Shown: positions 53,183 through 61,439 of the stretch, in pieces | Position numbering within the stretch: the first letter of the stretch is position 1 | How the letters are laid out: each line of letters starts with the position of its first letter | DNA from: an uncultured Anaerolineae bacterium | GTDB taxonomy: Bacteria > Chloroflexota > Anaerolineae > Anaerolineales > Villigracilaceae | DNA length: 64,000 bases | Assembly: GCA_937120535.1 (NCBI GenBank) | Contig: CAKZJX010000011.1 | Location: 24,152-88,151 of the forward strand | Direction of reading: 5' to 3' | Program-made: the position numbers and the translations under genes | Notes under the pieces: generated by a model | Told to the model about the DNA's origin: nothing | Database searches by the model: none | Seen by the model: only the letters and a program-made list of their open reading frames with translations

Positions 53183-54112
53183 TTACTTGCGCAACATCTG
53201 ACCGACCATCATGGTGAAGCCCAAGACCACTAGGGCCCCGATCAGCCCAGCCACAATGGTCGAAAGCGGCGTTTCGCCCAAGAAGGGAATGGTGTAATCG
53301 GGGAAGATCGCATAGGGGGCCGGCAAGCCGCGATCGAGGAAGCCGAGATCCTCCGCCACCCGCTCTAGCCCATCCGGATCCGTCGAGGCCAACGGCGAGA
53401 GCGACACCGCCAGCAGGGAGAGGATCACACCGACCACCACCCAGCCACGCCCGCCTTTTTCAGAGACCGACTTGGCCGTCAACAGATCGGGCCGGGTCTG
53501 TTCGATAAAGACCAGGGCTGCCGCGGTGATCAAGGCTTCGCCGATACCGATCACCATGTGCACGCCCAACATGGCCGGCACCACGATCGCTAAGCGCGAG
53601 GTGCCGCTTAGCCAGAGCTGCAGGGCAGTGACCAGGGCCGAAGCGACTACCGCCAGCCAGGCCGCCAGGCCGGCCACCGCCAAACGCACGCGGCGCGGGC
53701 GATCCACCACACCGCGATACAAGCCAAAGCCGATAATGACAGTGAGAATGCCCATGTTGAAGATGTTGGCCCCCATCACCAGCAAGCCGCCATCCTGAAA
53801 GAGCAGGGCCTGCAAGGCGATCACCGCCATCATCACCAACAGGCCGGCCCACGGCCCGAGCACAATCGCTGCCAACGTCCCACCGATGAAGTGCCCCGAA
53901 GTGCCGCCGGCCACCGGAAAGTTCAACATCTGCGCCGCAAAGATAAAGGCCGCCATCACGCCCATCAACGGCACCTGTTTCTCTCCCAGGGCCTTTTTGG
54001 TTCGAGCGATGGCCAAGCCGACCATGAGGATGGAGATCGCCCAGAAAACGAGCGAGATCGCCAGGCTGAGAAATCCATCAGGAATGTGAAGAGCAGCTGG
54101 AGTATACATCAT
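53183..54112 (-). CDS. cbiM: Nickel/cobalt ECF transporter substrate component CbiM fused to CbiN-like region
   Basis: The 309-residue protein has a CbiM/NikM region (HIPDGFLS near residue 9, LNFPVAGGTSGHFIGG, GMGANIFNMG-type, MVIGIGEALIT) and a C-terminal two-span tail (residues ~220-305) with LDRGLPAPYAIFPDYTIPFLG, the PDGLE/CbiN-like part. The metal site normally uses Met1-His2. Here His follows eight extra residues, so either N-terminal trimming or a different site is needed. Ni or Co specificity is not resolved. Confidence 0.92.
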   Translation of the reverse strand: MMYTPAALHIPDGFLSLAISLVFWAISILMVGLAIARTKKALGEKQVPLMGVMAAFIFAAQMLNFPVAGGTSGHFIGGTLAAIVLGPWAGLLVMMAVIALQALLFQDGGLLVMGANIFNMGILTVIIGFGLYRGVVDRPRRVRLAVAGLAAWLAVVASALVTALQLWLSGTSRLAIVVPAMLGVHMVIGIGEALITAAALVFIEQTRPDLLTAKSVSEKGGRGWVVVGVILSLLAVSLSPLASTDPDGLERVAEDLGFLDRGLPAPYAIFPDYTIPFLGETPLSTIVAGLIGALVVLGFTMMVGQMLRK

Positions 54113-54202
54113 GTCTCCTTAGAAAATAGGGTTGGGGTTCGCATCCTTTGACAACCGCATCCATCCAAACGACAGCAGCTCGAAGGTTCAAGAAAGGAGA
54201 AG

Positions 54203-54655
54203 TCAACCGGCCAACTTCTCATCCGAACGACGTTCAGCCGATTGACAGGCCGAGCACAAACCGAACCAGACCCGATGATCGGCCTCCACTGCGTAGCCAG
54301 TGCCCTCGCTCAGGATTTCACAGACTTTTCGGAGGGTCCCTTCAGGCACCAAAAGCGATCGGCCGCACCGCCGGCACATCACATGATGATGCTGCTCTTG
54401 GACCAGCTCATACGCCACCCGGCTATCGCCCAGGTGCACCGCCGCAGCAAAACCGTTGCGAGTAAGGAAGTCGAGGGTGCGATATAGCGTGGCTTTGGTC
54501 AGGTTAGGATAAATCCGAGAGGCGTTTAGCAAGATCTCGGTGGGCGTCAAATGCCCGCCCACGCTGCGCAATGCGTGTAGGATGGCCATTCGCTGAGGGG
54601 TCATGCGAAAGCCACGGGCGTGAAGTGCATCGATCAGGTAAGAGCCACAGGTCAT
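54203..54655 (-). CDS. Fur-family metal-responsive repressor, likely regulator of the ECF genes
   Basis: The 150-residue protein has the Fur winged helix (FRMTPQRMAILHALRSVGGHLTPTEI, NLTKATLYRTLDFLTRNGF) and a dimerisation region with EQHHHVMCRRCGR, and CSAC near the end (zinc site). It lies 90 bp upstream of cbiM on the same strand, which suggests nickel or cobalt control (Nur-like), though Zur or Fur activity is possible. It carries a palindromic operator ahead of its start. Confidence 0.9.
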   Translation of the reverse strand: MTCGSYLIDALHARGFRMTPQRMAILHALRSVGGHLTPTEILLNASRIYPNLTKATLYRTLDFLTRNGFAAAVHLGDSRVAYELVQEQHHHVMCRRCGRSLLVPEGTLRKVCEILSEGTGYAVEADHRVWFGLCSACQSAERRSDEKLAG

Positions 54656-54666
54656 TCGGTTCTCTA

Positions 54667-54692
54667 TTGTAAAAAGTTACAATAAAATTATA
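54667..54692 (-). promoter_or_regulatory. Promoter and Fur-type operator of the regulator gene
   Basis: The minus strand carries TATAAT (54687-54692) followed by TTGTAA-CTTT-TTACAA (54667-54682), a perfect 6-4-6 palindrome starting 4 bp after the -10 box. Its position would block transcription, consistent with self-repression. Confidence 0.65.
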
Positions 54693-54757
54693 ACACATCT
54701 CCGCTAGCCCAGGAGATATTCGCCAGATCGCGATCCCTGTTCCGTCGAAGGTCCTCG

Positions 54758-55590
54758 TCAAATCTGACGCCGTAGCAGATCGTCGGACGTCTCGCGCTGC
54801 TCGATCGGGCGCGCCGCTCCCTTGTCCACCAGGACCACCGCCGGCCGGCGCGCCCCGTTGTAGTTGCTCGCCATGCTGAGCTGGTAGGCGCCGCTCATCG
54901 GGACCGCCAGCAATTCCCCCTCCTCCACCCGACGCAGGGCGATGGATTCGATCAAGATATCGCCGCTCTCGCAGAACGGGCCGGCGATCGAGACGGTTTG
55001 GGTGGGTGCTTCTAGCGGCCGGTTGACTGTCAGGCAGGAGTAGCGCGCCCGATAGAGCGCCGGCCGAGGATTGTCGGCCAGGCCGCCATCCACCAACAGC
55101 CACAGCCGATCCCCGATCGCCTTCACCGTCCCGACCCGATAGATCGCCACCCCGGCCCGGGCGGCCAGGCTGCGGCCGGGCTCGAGGTGCAACTGGGGCA
55201 GGTCCAGCCCTCGTTGCCGGCAGGCGGCCAGGGTCCAAGCGGCGACCGAGCAGACGTAGGCGTCCAGGTCCGGGTGTGGCAGGTCGTCTTCGTGGTAGGC
55301 CACGCCCCAGCCGCCGCCGGGCGAGAAGTGCCAGGGGGCCGAGAAGCCGATGGCCTGGGCCAGGTCCAGGGCGGTTTCGATGGCCGGCCGCAGCGGGGTC
55401 GGGTCGCGGAACTGCGACCCCAGGTGAAAGTGCAAGCCCCGCAGCGGCAGACCCTCCCGACGGCAGAAGGCCGCTGCGTCGAGGATCTGCGAGCGGTTCA
55501 TCCCGAATTTGCTGCCGTGATGGCCGGTTTGGGTGGCTGCGTGAGGAGTCTGCACCGCCTGGCCGGGCTGGCGCTGATTGCCGCCGGCCA
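54758..55590 (-). pseudogene. lysA: Diaminopimelate decarboxylase, N-terminal third missing
   Basis: The frame reads LysA from AAT.TGHHGSKFGMN onwards: GLHFHLGSQ, FSPGGGWGVAYHEDD (phosphate-binding Gly), LEPGRSLAARAG, CESGDIL, and GAYQLSMASNYNG (Tyr near the C-terminus). The first ~150 residues, with the PLP-binding Lys, are absent. Upstream of about 55590 the frame is non-homologous sequence shared with the CHAT gene on the other strand. It should be inactive. Its boundary is approximate. Confidence 0.8.
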
Positions 55591-56674
55591 ATCGGTGTGG
55601 GCGGTGGAGTTGCCGAAGTTGACCGAAGATGCTTTGCGCGGGCAAGTAATCGGTGAAGAAGGACAAAACACCTACCTGCGCGCTTACTTAGCCTGGCTTC
55701 CCGATACAAACAACGAGGACAATTGCACCGCCTGGTTCGACGCCCTTGACGCCACCTGCGCCTGGCTGGGCGAGGCGGTCATGGGTCCCTTGATGGCCGC
55801 CCTGGAGCAACACCTGCCGCCGGAGAGCCAGGTGGTGCTCATCCCCTCCGGCTGGCTGGCCCTGCTGCCGCTGCACGCCGCCCGGCTGCCGGGTAGCCAA
55901 GCGTATGCCCTGGACCGCTTCTGCTTCACCTACGCCCCCAGCGCCCAGGCGCTCTACCACGCCCGCCGGCAGGCCGCCTCCGCCCCGGCCGATGCGCTGC
56001 TGGCGGTGGAGAACCCGCGCGGCGATCTGCCGTTTACCTCGCAGGAAGTGAAAGCAGCGCTTGAGCACTTCCGCGACCAGGCGGTCCACCTGCCGGAAAA
56101 GCGCGCCACCCGAAAGAACGTCTTGCGAGACATCCCGAAGGCGAACGTGCTGCACTTCTCCACCCACGGTCTGGCCGGCTGGGGAGAGGCCGAAGCGGCT
56201 CGCCTGGTGTTGGCCGACGGCGAGTTGACCCTGGCCGAGGTCTACCGCCTGAAACTGGACCAGGCCCGCCTGGCGGTGCTCTCGGCCTGCGAGACCGCCA
56301 TCCCCGGCCTGGAGGTGCCAGACGAAGTGAGCTCCCTGCCGTCCGGCTGGATGCAGGCCGGCGTCCCGGGCGTGGTGGGCACCCTGTGGTCGGTGAACGA
56401 CCTGAGCACGGCCCTGCTGATCGCCCGCTTTTACGACCTGTGGCGCAATCAGCCGCTCCCCCTGCCCCAGGCCCTGCCCCAGGCCCAGCGCTGGCTGCGC
56501 GACCGCACGGCTGGAGAGCTGGCGGAGGAGATGAAATCCTCCCTGCCTGAATTCCAACGCCTGTCGGCGTCGGTGGCCGGCGAGTTCTTCCAAAGGTTGC
56601 GTCTCTCCTATAGCCCGATCGACCGCTTCGACCACCCCTACCATTGGGCCGGGTTCATCTTCGTCGGGATATGA
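55520..56674 (+). CDS. CHAT-domain protease, N-terminus truncated at a junction
   Basis: The ~384-residue frame holds a CHAT (caspase-like) domain: VVLIPSGWLALLPLHAARLPG, VLHFSTHGLAGWG with catalytic His (codon 56165), and LAVLSACETAIPG with catalytic Cys (codon 56288), then GVPGVVGTLWSVNDLSTALL and WAGFIFVGI. CHAT peptidases act in conflict and defence systems. The start at 55520 lies in lysA sequence on the opposite strand, so the natural N-terminus, often TPR repeats, is lost or the junction is an assembly error. Confidence 0.8.
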   Translation: MAGLGGCVRSLHRLAGLALIAAGQSVWAVELPKLTEDALRGQVIGEEGQNTYLRAYLAWLPDTNNEDNCTAWFDALDATCAWLGEAVMGPLMAALEQHLPPESQVVLIPSGWLALLPLHAARLPGSQAYALDRFCFTYAPSAQALYHARRQAASAPADALLAVENPRGDLPFTSQEVKAALEHFRDQAVHLPEKRATRKNVLRDIPKANVLHFSTHGLAGWGEAEAARLVLADGELTLAEVYRLKLDQARLAVLSACETAIPGLEVPDEVSSLPSGWMQAGVPGVVGTLWSVNDLSTALLIARFYDLWRNQPLPLPQALPQAQRWLRDRTAGELAEEMKSSLPEFQRLSASVAGEFFQRLRLSYSPIDRFDHPYHWAGFIFVGI

Positions 56675-56852
56675 GCGATGCCGCAGGCAGCGATCGGCGG
56701 CGGCCGGGCGCTCCGACAACGCCGAGCTCGATCGGAGACTACCAAGGTCTTCGCAGAAGCACGCGCCGAACGCCCGATCGCACGGCCTGGTCGAGGTCCA
56801 ATCGACTACCGCCCTGCCCACGGGGATGTATTCACACAGTCATGAGGTGTCT

Positions 56853-57260
56853 ATGTCCACCCATCGATCCCGCGTCCTGTATGCGACGCGCAAACTGCTC
56901 CCCTATTTGACCGCCCTGGTGGGCGAGGAAACCTCCCACAGCCTACGAGCTCGGTTGAGAGAACTCCTGCAAAAACGTCAAGCGCAAGCGGTGGATAACC
57001 TGGTGATTGACCTGCTCAGCGACCATCCACCTCTCCGCTCCTGGCTGAATCAAGCCCTCCAAGGTGACCCGTTCACCGAACAACGCTACACCTCCCTGCC
57101 CGGCGGGCGTCAAGTGACCGCTCGCACCTGGGTCTGCCCCCAAGCGGGGTGCAACTTCTCTTGGCATATCCCCAAGAAAGGTGCTCCCATCCCGCCTTGT
57201 CCGCTCCACCAAGGCCCCCTGATCCCCAAACCAAAACCGTCAGAAGGATCGCCGTCATGA
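56853..57260 (+). CDS. Small protein with C-terminal zinc ribbon, next to CHAT
   Basis: The 135-residue protein has a helical N-terminal half (LRARLRELLQKRQAQAVDNLVIDLL) and a C-terminal knuckle VCPQAGCNFSWH...PPCPLHQGPL with three Cys and two His that could bind zinc. GAGGTG precedes the ATG at 56853. It lies 178 bp after the CHAT gene and overlaps the next gene by ATGA. No family is recognised. It may be an adaptor for the protease. Confidence 0.65.
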   Translation: MSTHRSRVLYATRKLLPYLTALVGEETSHSLRARLRELLQKRQAQAVDNLVIDLLSDHPPLRSWLNQALQGDPFTEQRYTSLPGGRQVTARTWVCPQAGCNFSWHIPKKGAPIPPCPLHQGPLIPKPKPSEGSPS

Positions 57261-58165
57261 TCGCCGCCCTTCTCGAGAGTCTGAGCAGCCAGATCTCGGC
57301 CCGCTGGCTAGAGCGGTTCTTGGGGCCGGCGTGGTTGTTCTGGGTTGGCGGTGCGCTGTTGACCATCCAGCGCATGGACTACTCCTTGGCGGAGCTATGG
57401 GCCAGCTTTGCCCAGCTCGACGCCCTGCTGCAAGGCGCGCTGCTGATAGGCGGCCTGCTGCTGATCGGGGCCAGCGACGCTCTCTTGGACTCGCTCGACC
57501 TGCCCCTGTTGCGTTTGCTGGAGGGCTACTGGCTCAATTCACCCCTGAGATGGTTGGTGGGATGGGGTACGCGGGTCCAGGGCCGGAAATATCAAGCCTG
57601 GCTGAACCGCTGGCAGACCTTAAAAGCTAAGCCCACCCTCTCCCCGGCGGAAAGCCAGGAATTGGAATACCTGGAAGAAGAGATCCGCACCTACCCGGCC
57701 GACCCACAACGCTTCTTGCCCACCCGCTTGGGCAACCTGGTCCGATCGGCCGAAGAGGCTCCCCGCGAACGCTTCGGCCTAGACGCGGTCACCTGCTGGC
57801 CCTACCTATGGTTCGTCCTGCCCGACTCGGTTCGCCAAGAGATCCTCCAAGCCCGCCACCAGCTGAACCGATCGGCCCAAAGCCTGGTCTGGGGAGCCTT
57901 ATTCTTGCTGTGGACGCTCGCTTCAGCGTGGGCGATCCCGATCGGCCTGGTGTGGATGGTTTGGGCCTATCGCCGCACGTTTCGCATGGCTCGGGTCTTC
58001 GGCGAGTTGTTGGAGGCGGCCTTCGGCCTGTATCGTTGGGAGTTGTATCACAGCCAACGCTGGCCGCTGCCCAAGGACCCGGAAGAGGAGCTGGCGCTGG
58101 GGCGCCGGCTGAGCGAGTTCTTGGCTCGCGGGACGACGGAGGAGCCGGTGACGTACAGGGATTGA
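57257..58165 (+). CDS. Membrane protein co-translated with the zinc-ribbon protein
   Basis: The 302-residue protein has a hydrophobic N-terminal pair of spans (PAWLFWVGGALLTI and LLIGGLLLIGASDALL), a charged cytosolic middle (residues ~110-195) and a C-terminal pair (LVWGALFLLWTLASAWAI and VWMVWAYRR). The ATG overlaps the preceding stop (ATGA). No known family is recognised. Together with the zinc-ribbon protein and CHAT it looks like a three-gene cassette. Confidence 0.7.
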   Translation: MIAALLESLSSQISARWLERFLGPAWLFWVGGALLTIQRMDYSLAELWASFAQLDALLQGALLIGGLLLIGASDALLDSLDLPLLRLLEGYWLNSPLRWLVGWGTRVQGRKYQAWLNRWQTLKAKPTLSPAESQELEYLEEEIRTYPADPQRFLPTRLGNLVRSAEEAPRERFGLDAVTCWPYLWFVLPDSVRQEILQARHQLNRSAQSLVWGALFLLWTLASAWAIPIGLVWMVWAYRRTFRMARVFGELLEAAFGLYRWELYHSQRWPLPKDPEEELALGRRLSEFLARGTTEEPVTYRD

Positions 58166-58224
58166 GCAGCAGGATAGGATCAGGCGGAGCGGGGCAAGAC
58201 TAGGCGGAGCCTGGGGGGACGGGG

Positions 58225-58854
58225 TTATGAGGCGAAGATCAGACGGGTCCGTTCGATGCGGGCGTCGTCGAGGGGGATGTCGAGGGCGTCGAGCACCTCT
58301 TCGGGCCGGCCGGTGGCGCCTTGGCGGGCCGAGAGGCGCATGAAGAGGATCGCCCGTTCGCCGTCGGGGGAGGGGTAGAGGTCCAGGGCGTGGATCAGGG
58401 GCCGTAGGTCGTAGGGTTTGCCGCGCCGCTGGCGGGGGAGGGAAGAGGCCTGGAGTAGGGCAATCAGGCGCGGGGGGAGGCGGGAAGCGAGTTCGGCCGG
58501 GAGGGAGGCTTCGTATTCAGCAGCAAGGAGTTGGGTTTGCAGGGCTGGGGCGCGTTCGTCCACTTCTGTTATCCCCAGAATGTCGATCCCTTTGGGAAGG
58601 ACGGCTTGAAGGCGATGGCGCAGTTCGGCAAGGTTGACTTCGGCGTTGAGCCAGACGTCGGCAAGTTCGGCGCGGGAGGTGAAGCCCAAGGGTAGGGCCG
58701 AGGCCAATTGGATGCGGGGCTTGGGGTGAAAGCCTTGGCTGTAGGCCAGCGGCCAGCCGGCCCGACGCATGCCGCGCTCCAGCAGGGTATGCAGGTCCAG
58801 GTGACCGATGTAGCGCAGGGGGCCTTGTTTGGTGAAGGTCAGGCGAACGCGCAT
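58225..58854 (-). CDS. TIGR03936 / DUF2344 protein, partner of the radical-SAM gene
   Basis: The 209-residue protein has the DUF2344 layout: LRYIGHLDLHTLLERGMRRAGWPLAYSQGFHPKPRIQLASALPLGF, followed by LADVWLNAEVNL and a second similar fold. It is usually encoded beside or fused to the TIGR03960 radical-SAM protein, as here (one gene between). Its role is unknown. It overlaps the DinB-like gene stop by one base. Confidence 0.88.
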   Translation of the reverse strand: MRVRLTFTKQGPLRYIGHLDLHTLLERGMRRAGWPLAYSQGFHPKPRIQLASALPLGFTSRAELADVWLNAEVNLAELRHRLQAVLPKGIDILGITEVDERAPALQTQLLAAEYEASLPAELASRLPPRLIALLQASSLPRQRRGKPYDLRPLIHALDLYPSPDGERAILFMRLSARQGATGRPEEVLDALDIPLDDARIERTRLIFAS

Positions 58855-59375
58855 CAGCGACGGAGAGGGGTTGGAAAGCGTTTGCGGATTTCCGCCGTGT
58901 AGCGGCGATAGCGCTCCACGGTGTAGCGCAGGATGTGTTCGTAGAGGCGTTCACGATGGAGTTGGGCCTCGCTCAGGGTGGATACGGCTTCGTAGATCGC
59001 CTCGTAGGCGCGCAGTTCCAGCTCCACCAGCTCAACTAGGGGGATGCTGAGCAAGCGACGCACCGCCCACTCATCGGCCTCGATCTCGGTGAGCAAGGGC
59101 GATTCGTAGTCGGGGTAGCCAAAGGTTGCGAAAAAGTCGAGCAGTTCTTGTTCGGTTTGGCTAGGAGGACGAGGCCGGCCGTGTTCGATGATCTCATAGA
59201 GGCGGTCGGCCAGGTATTGCTCGCGCATGAGGAGCTGAGCCAGGAGGTCGCGCACCGACCAGCGACCGGAGACGCCGCCGATGCCCAGGCGCAGCGATCC
59301 GACGAAGTTCAGGGCGTGTTCCCACTCCTCATGAGCATGGGCCATGAGCGTCAGCAATCGTGATGTGGTCATCAT
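58854..59375 (-). CDS. DinB/DfsB-like four-helix protein
   Basis: The 173-residue all-helical protein has the DinB-type layout: an N-terminal HAHEEWEHALNFVGSL helix, the SGRWSVRDLLAQLLMREQYLADRL helix pair typical of ClbS/DfsB, and HILRYTVERYRRYTAEIRKRF at the end. The usual three metal-binding His are not all present, so enzymatic activity is uncertain. It lies between the two radical-SAM genes and is part of the same operon. Confidence 0.7.
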   Translation of the reverse strand: MMTTSRLLTLMAHAHEEWEHALNFVGSLRLGIGGVSGRWSVRDLLAQLLMREQYLADRLYEIIEHGRPRPPSQTEQELLDFFATFGYPDYESPLLTEIEADEWAVRRLLSIPLVELVELELRAYEAIYEAVSTLSEAQLHRERLYEHILRYTVERYRRYTAEIRKRFPTPLRR

Positions 59376-59378
59376 GGC

Positions 59379-61352
59379 CTAATCTCCCACCATTGGCAGT
59401 TCTTCCAGGGAGGGGGTGGGGGCCGGCCCAGGCGGCGCCTCGGCCCGCCGAGGGCTTTTGACCTCAGGGCATTTCCAAGCTGGGCCGGGGTGATCGCGGC
59501 GCAGGTTGGCAAAGGTGGGCAGGATGCCGCAGGCGTAGCAGCGCTGGCGGCAGTCGACGCGAATCTGACCTTCGAGGCTCTGGCGGAAATCTTGGAAGAG
59601 GTAGGTTTTGCGCACTCCAGCGCTGAGGTGATCCCAGGGGAAGATTTCGTCCACCCGGCGGGGGCGATGGGTGTAGAAAGCCGGGTCGAGGCCATGGGCG
59701 GCAAAGGCGGCCATCCAGAGGTCGAATTTGCGTTGGTCTTGCCAGGCGTCAAATTTGGCGCCGTTCTGCCAGGCGGTGTAGATCACGTCGGATAGGCGGC
59801 GGTCGCCGCGCGAGAGCCAGGCTTCGAGCAGGGTGTCTTCGGGATCGGTCCAGGAGAGTTTGATGTTGCGGTCGCGCAGCTCGCGCTTGAGCAGGGCCTG
59901 TTTGGCCAGGATGCTCTCCCGCGTGTCGCAGGAGACCCACTGGAAGGGGGTGTGGGGCTTGGGGACGAAGGTGCTCACGCCGGCATGCAGTTTGACTTTC
60001 ATGCCGGCCACCTTGCGCCCTTCGGCGAGGACGTGCTTGCACAGGTCGGCGATGGCTTTGACGTCGTCCAGGGTTTCGCTGGGATGGCCGATCATGAAGT
60101 AGAGTTTGATGGTGGTCCAGCCGCGGCGGTAGATCTCGCGGGTGGTGCGCAGCAGGTCTTCATCGGGGATGTATTTGTTGATGATGCGCCGCATGCGTTC
60201 GGTGGCGGCCTCGGGGGCCAGGGTGAAGCTGCCCGAACGGCGGTCGCGCAGGGCGTCCATCAGGTCAATCGAGACGGTTTCGATGCGCAGGGAGGGCAGG
60301 GAGATGGTCAGGGTGTCATTTTTGAACTCTTGGCTGATGGCCTGGACCAGTTCTTGGATATGGGTGTAGTCGGAGGAGGACAGGGAGAGCAGGGCTAGTT
60401 CTTCGAAGCCGGTGGAACGAATGGCTTGGCGCGCCGCGGCGACGATCTCCTCGACGCGGCGCTCGCGGACCGGACGGGTGATCATGCCGGCATGGCAGAA
60501 GCGACAGCCGCGGGTGCAGCCGCGCATGATCTCCACCGAGGCGCGGTTGTGGACCACGTCGATGTTGGGGACGATGAAGTCGGTGGGAGGCGGGGGCAGT
60601 TTGGCCACGATGCGTTTGATCACCGGGTTGGGGATGCCCTCGGCCAGGGTTTCTACCCGGGAGACGGTGCCGTCTTCGAGGTAGTGGGTACGGTAGAAGC
60701 GCGGCACGTAGACGCCGGGGATGCGCGCTAGGTCGTAGAGCAAGGCTTCTCGGTAGAAGGCCGGCCCGGCTTGGCCGCCGGCCTGGGGCCGGCGATGGCG
60801 CTGAAGGGCCTCCAGGAGGTCGTGGATCACCTCTTCGCCCTCGCCGATGACGAAGGCGTCGATGAAGGCGTGCATCGGTTCGGGGTTCAGCACGGCGTGG
60901 CCGCCGGCGATCACGATCGGGTGATGATCGCTGCGCTGGTCGGCGTGGACCGGCAGGCCGGCCAGGTCCAGGATGTTCAGCGCGTTGGTGTACAGAGTCT
61001 CATAGGGCAGGGAGAAGCCGATTAGGTCGAACGCTGCCAGGGGGTGTTTGGTCTCGAGCGAGTAGAGGGGGATGCCGTGCTGGCGCATCAGGGCTTCCAT
61101 GTCTACCCACGGGGCGTAGGCGCGCTCAGCCAGGGCGTCGGCGCGACGGTTGATCTCGTCGTAGAGGATCTTCAGGCCGACGTTGGAGACGCCGATGTCG
61201 TAGATGTCGGGGAAGATCAGGGCCGCTTTCAGGCGGTCTGGCTCCCAGTCTTTGACGATGCTGTTCCATTCGCCGCCCACGTAGCGGCCGGGTTTTTGAA
61301 CCTTTAGGAGGATGCGTTCTAATCGGGTTTCGATTTGCTCTGGGGTCAGCAT
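59379..61352 (-). CDS. B12-binding radical-SAM protein (TIGR03960 family)
   Basis: The 657-residue protein has an N-terminal cobalamin-binding-like domain (ALIFPDIYDIGVSNVGLKILYDEIN, GGHAVLNPEPMHAFIDAFVIGEGEE) and a radical-SAM barrel with CTRGCRFCHAGM, GFEELALLSLSSSDYTHI, SLPSLRIET, and SGSFTLAPEAATERMR. A C-terminal part has four Cys (RQRCYACG, EVKSPR region) as an extra cluster or zinc site. Function unknown. The family is conserved in anaerobes and Chloroflexota and linked to DUF2344. Confidence 0.92.
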   Translation of the reverse strand: MLTPEQIETRLERILLKVQKPGRYVGGEWNSIVKDWEPDRLKAALIFPDIYDIGVSNVGLKILYDEINRRADALAERAYAPWVDMEALMRQHGIPLYSLETKHPLAAFDLIGFSLPYETLYTNALNILDLAGLPVHADQRSDHHPIVIAGGHAVLNPEPMHAFIDAFVIGEGEEVIHDLLEALQRHRRPQAGGQAGPAFYREALLYDLARIPGVYVPRFYRTHYLEDGTVSRVETLAEGIPNPVIKRIVAKLPPPPTDFIVPNIDVVHNRASVEIMRGCTRGCRFCHAGMITRPVRERRVEEIVAAARQAIRSTGFEELALLSLSSSDYTHIQELVQAISQEFKNDTLTISLPSLRIETVSIDLMDALRDRRSGSFTLAPEAATERMRRIINKYIPDEDLLRTTREIYRRGWTTIKLYFMIGHPSETLDDVKAIADLCKHVLAEGRKVAGMKVKLHAGVSTFVPKPHTPFQWVSCDTRESILAKQALLKRELRDRNIKLSWTDPEDTLLEAWLSRGDRRLSDVIYTAWQNGAKFDAWQDQRKFDLWMAAFAAHGLDPAFYTHRPRRVDEIFPWDHLSAGVRKTYLFQDFRQSLEGQIRVDCRQRCYACGILPTFANLRRDHPGPAWKCPEVKSPRRAEAPPGPAPTPSLEELPMVGD

Positions 61353-61390
61353 GGGTTAAATTATAACCGAGTTTGTCGAAATAAATGAAC

Positions 61391-61416
61391 GGCGGCGTCG
61401 CCGGGGCGACGCCGCC
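61391..61416. terminator. GC-rich palindromic hairpin between operons
   Basis: A perfect 12-bp stem (GGCGGCGTCGCC at 61391-61402 with its complement at 61405-61416) lies between the bactofilin-like gene stop and the start of the radical-SAM operon. There is no T tract, so it may be a Rho-dependent pause or an unrelated palindrome. Confidence 0.4.
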
Positions 61417-61439
61417 TACGCACGACGCTAGACGACGAC

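Noticed and set aside
55187..55519. N-terminal part of the long plus-strand frame before CHAT
   Set aside because: It is the complement of lysA coding sequence; no homology to CHAT proteins.
54504..55709. Long minus-strand frame with Arg/Pro/Gly-rich product
   Set aside because: It is a shadow of lysA and fur in another frame.
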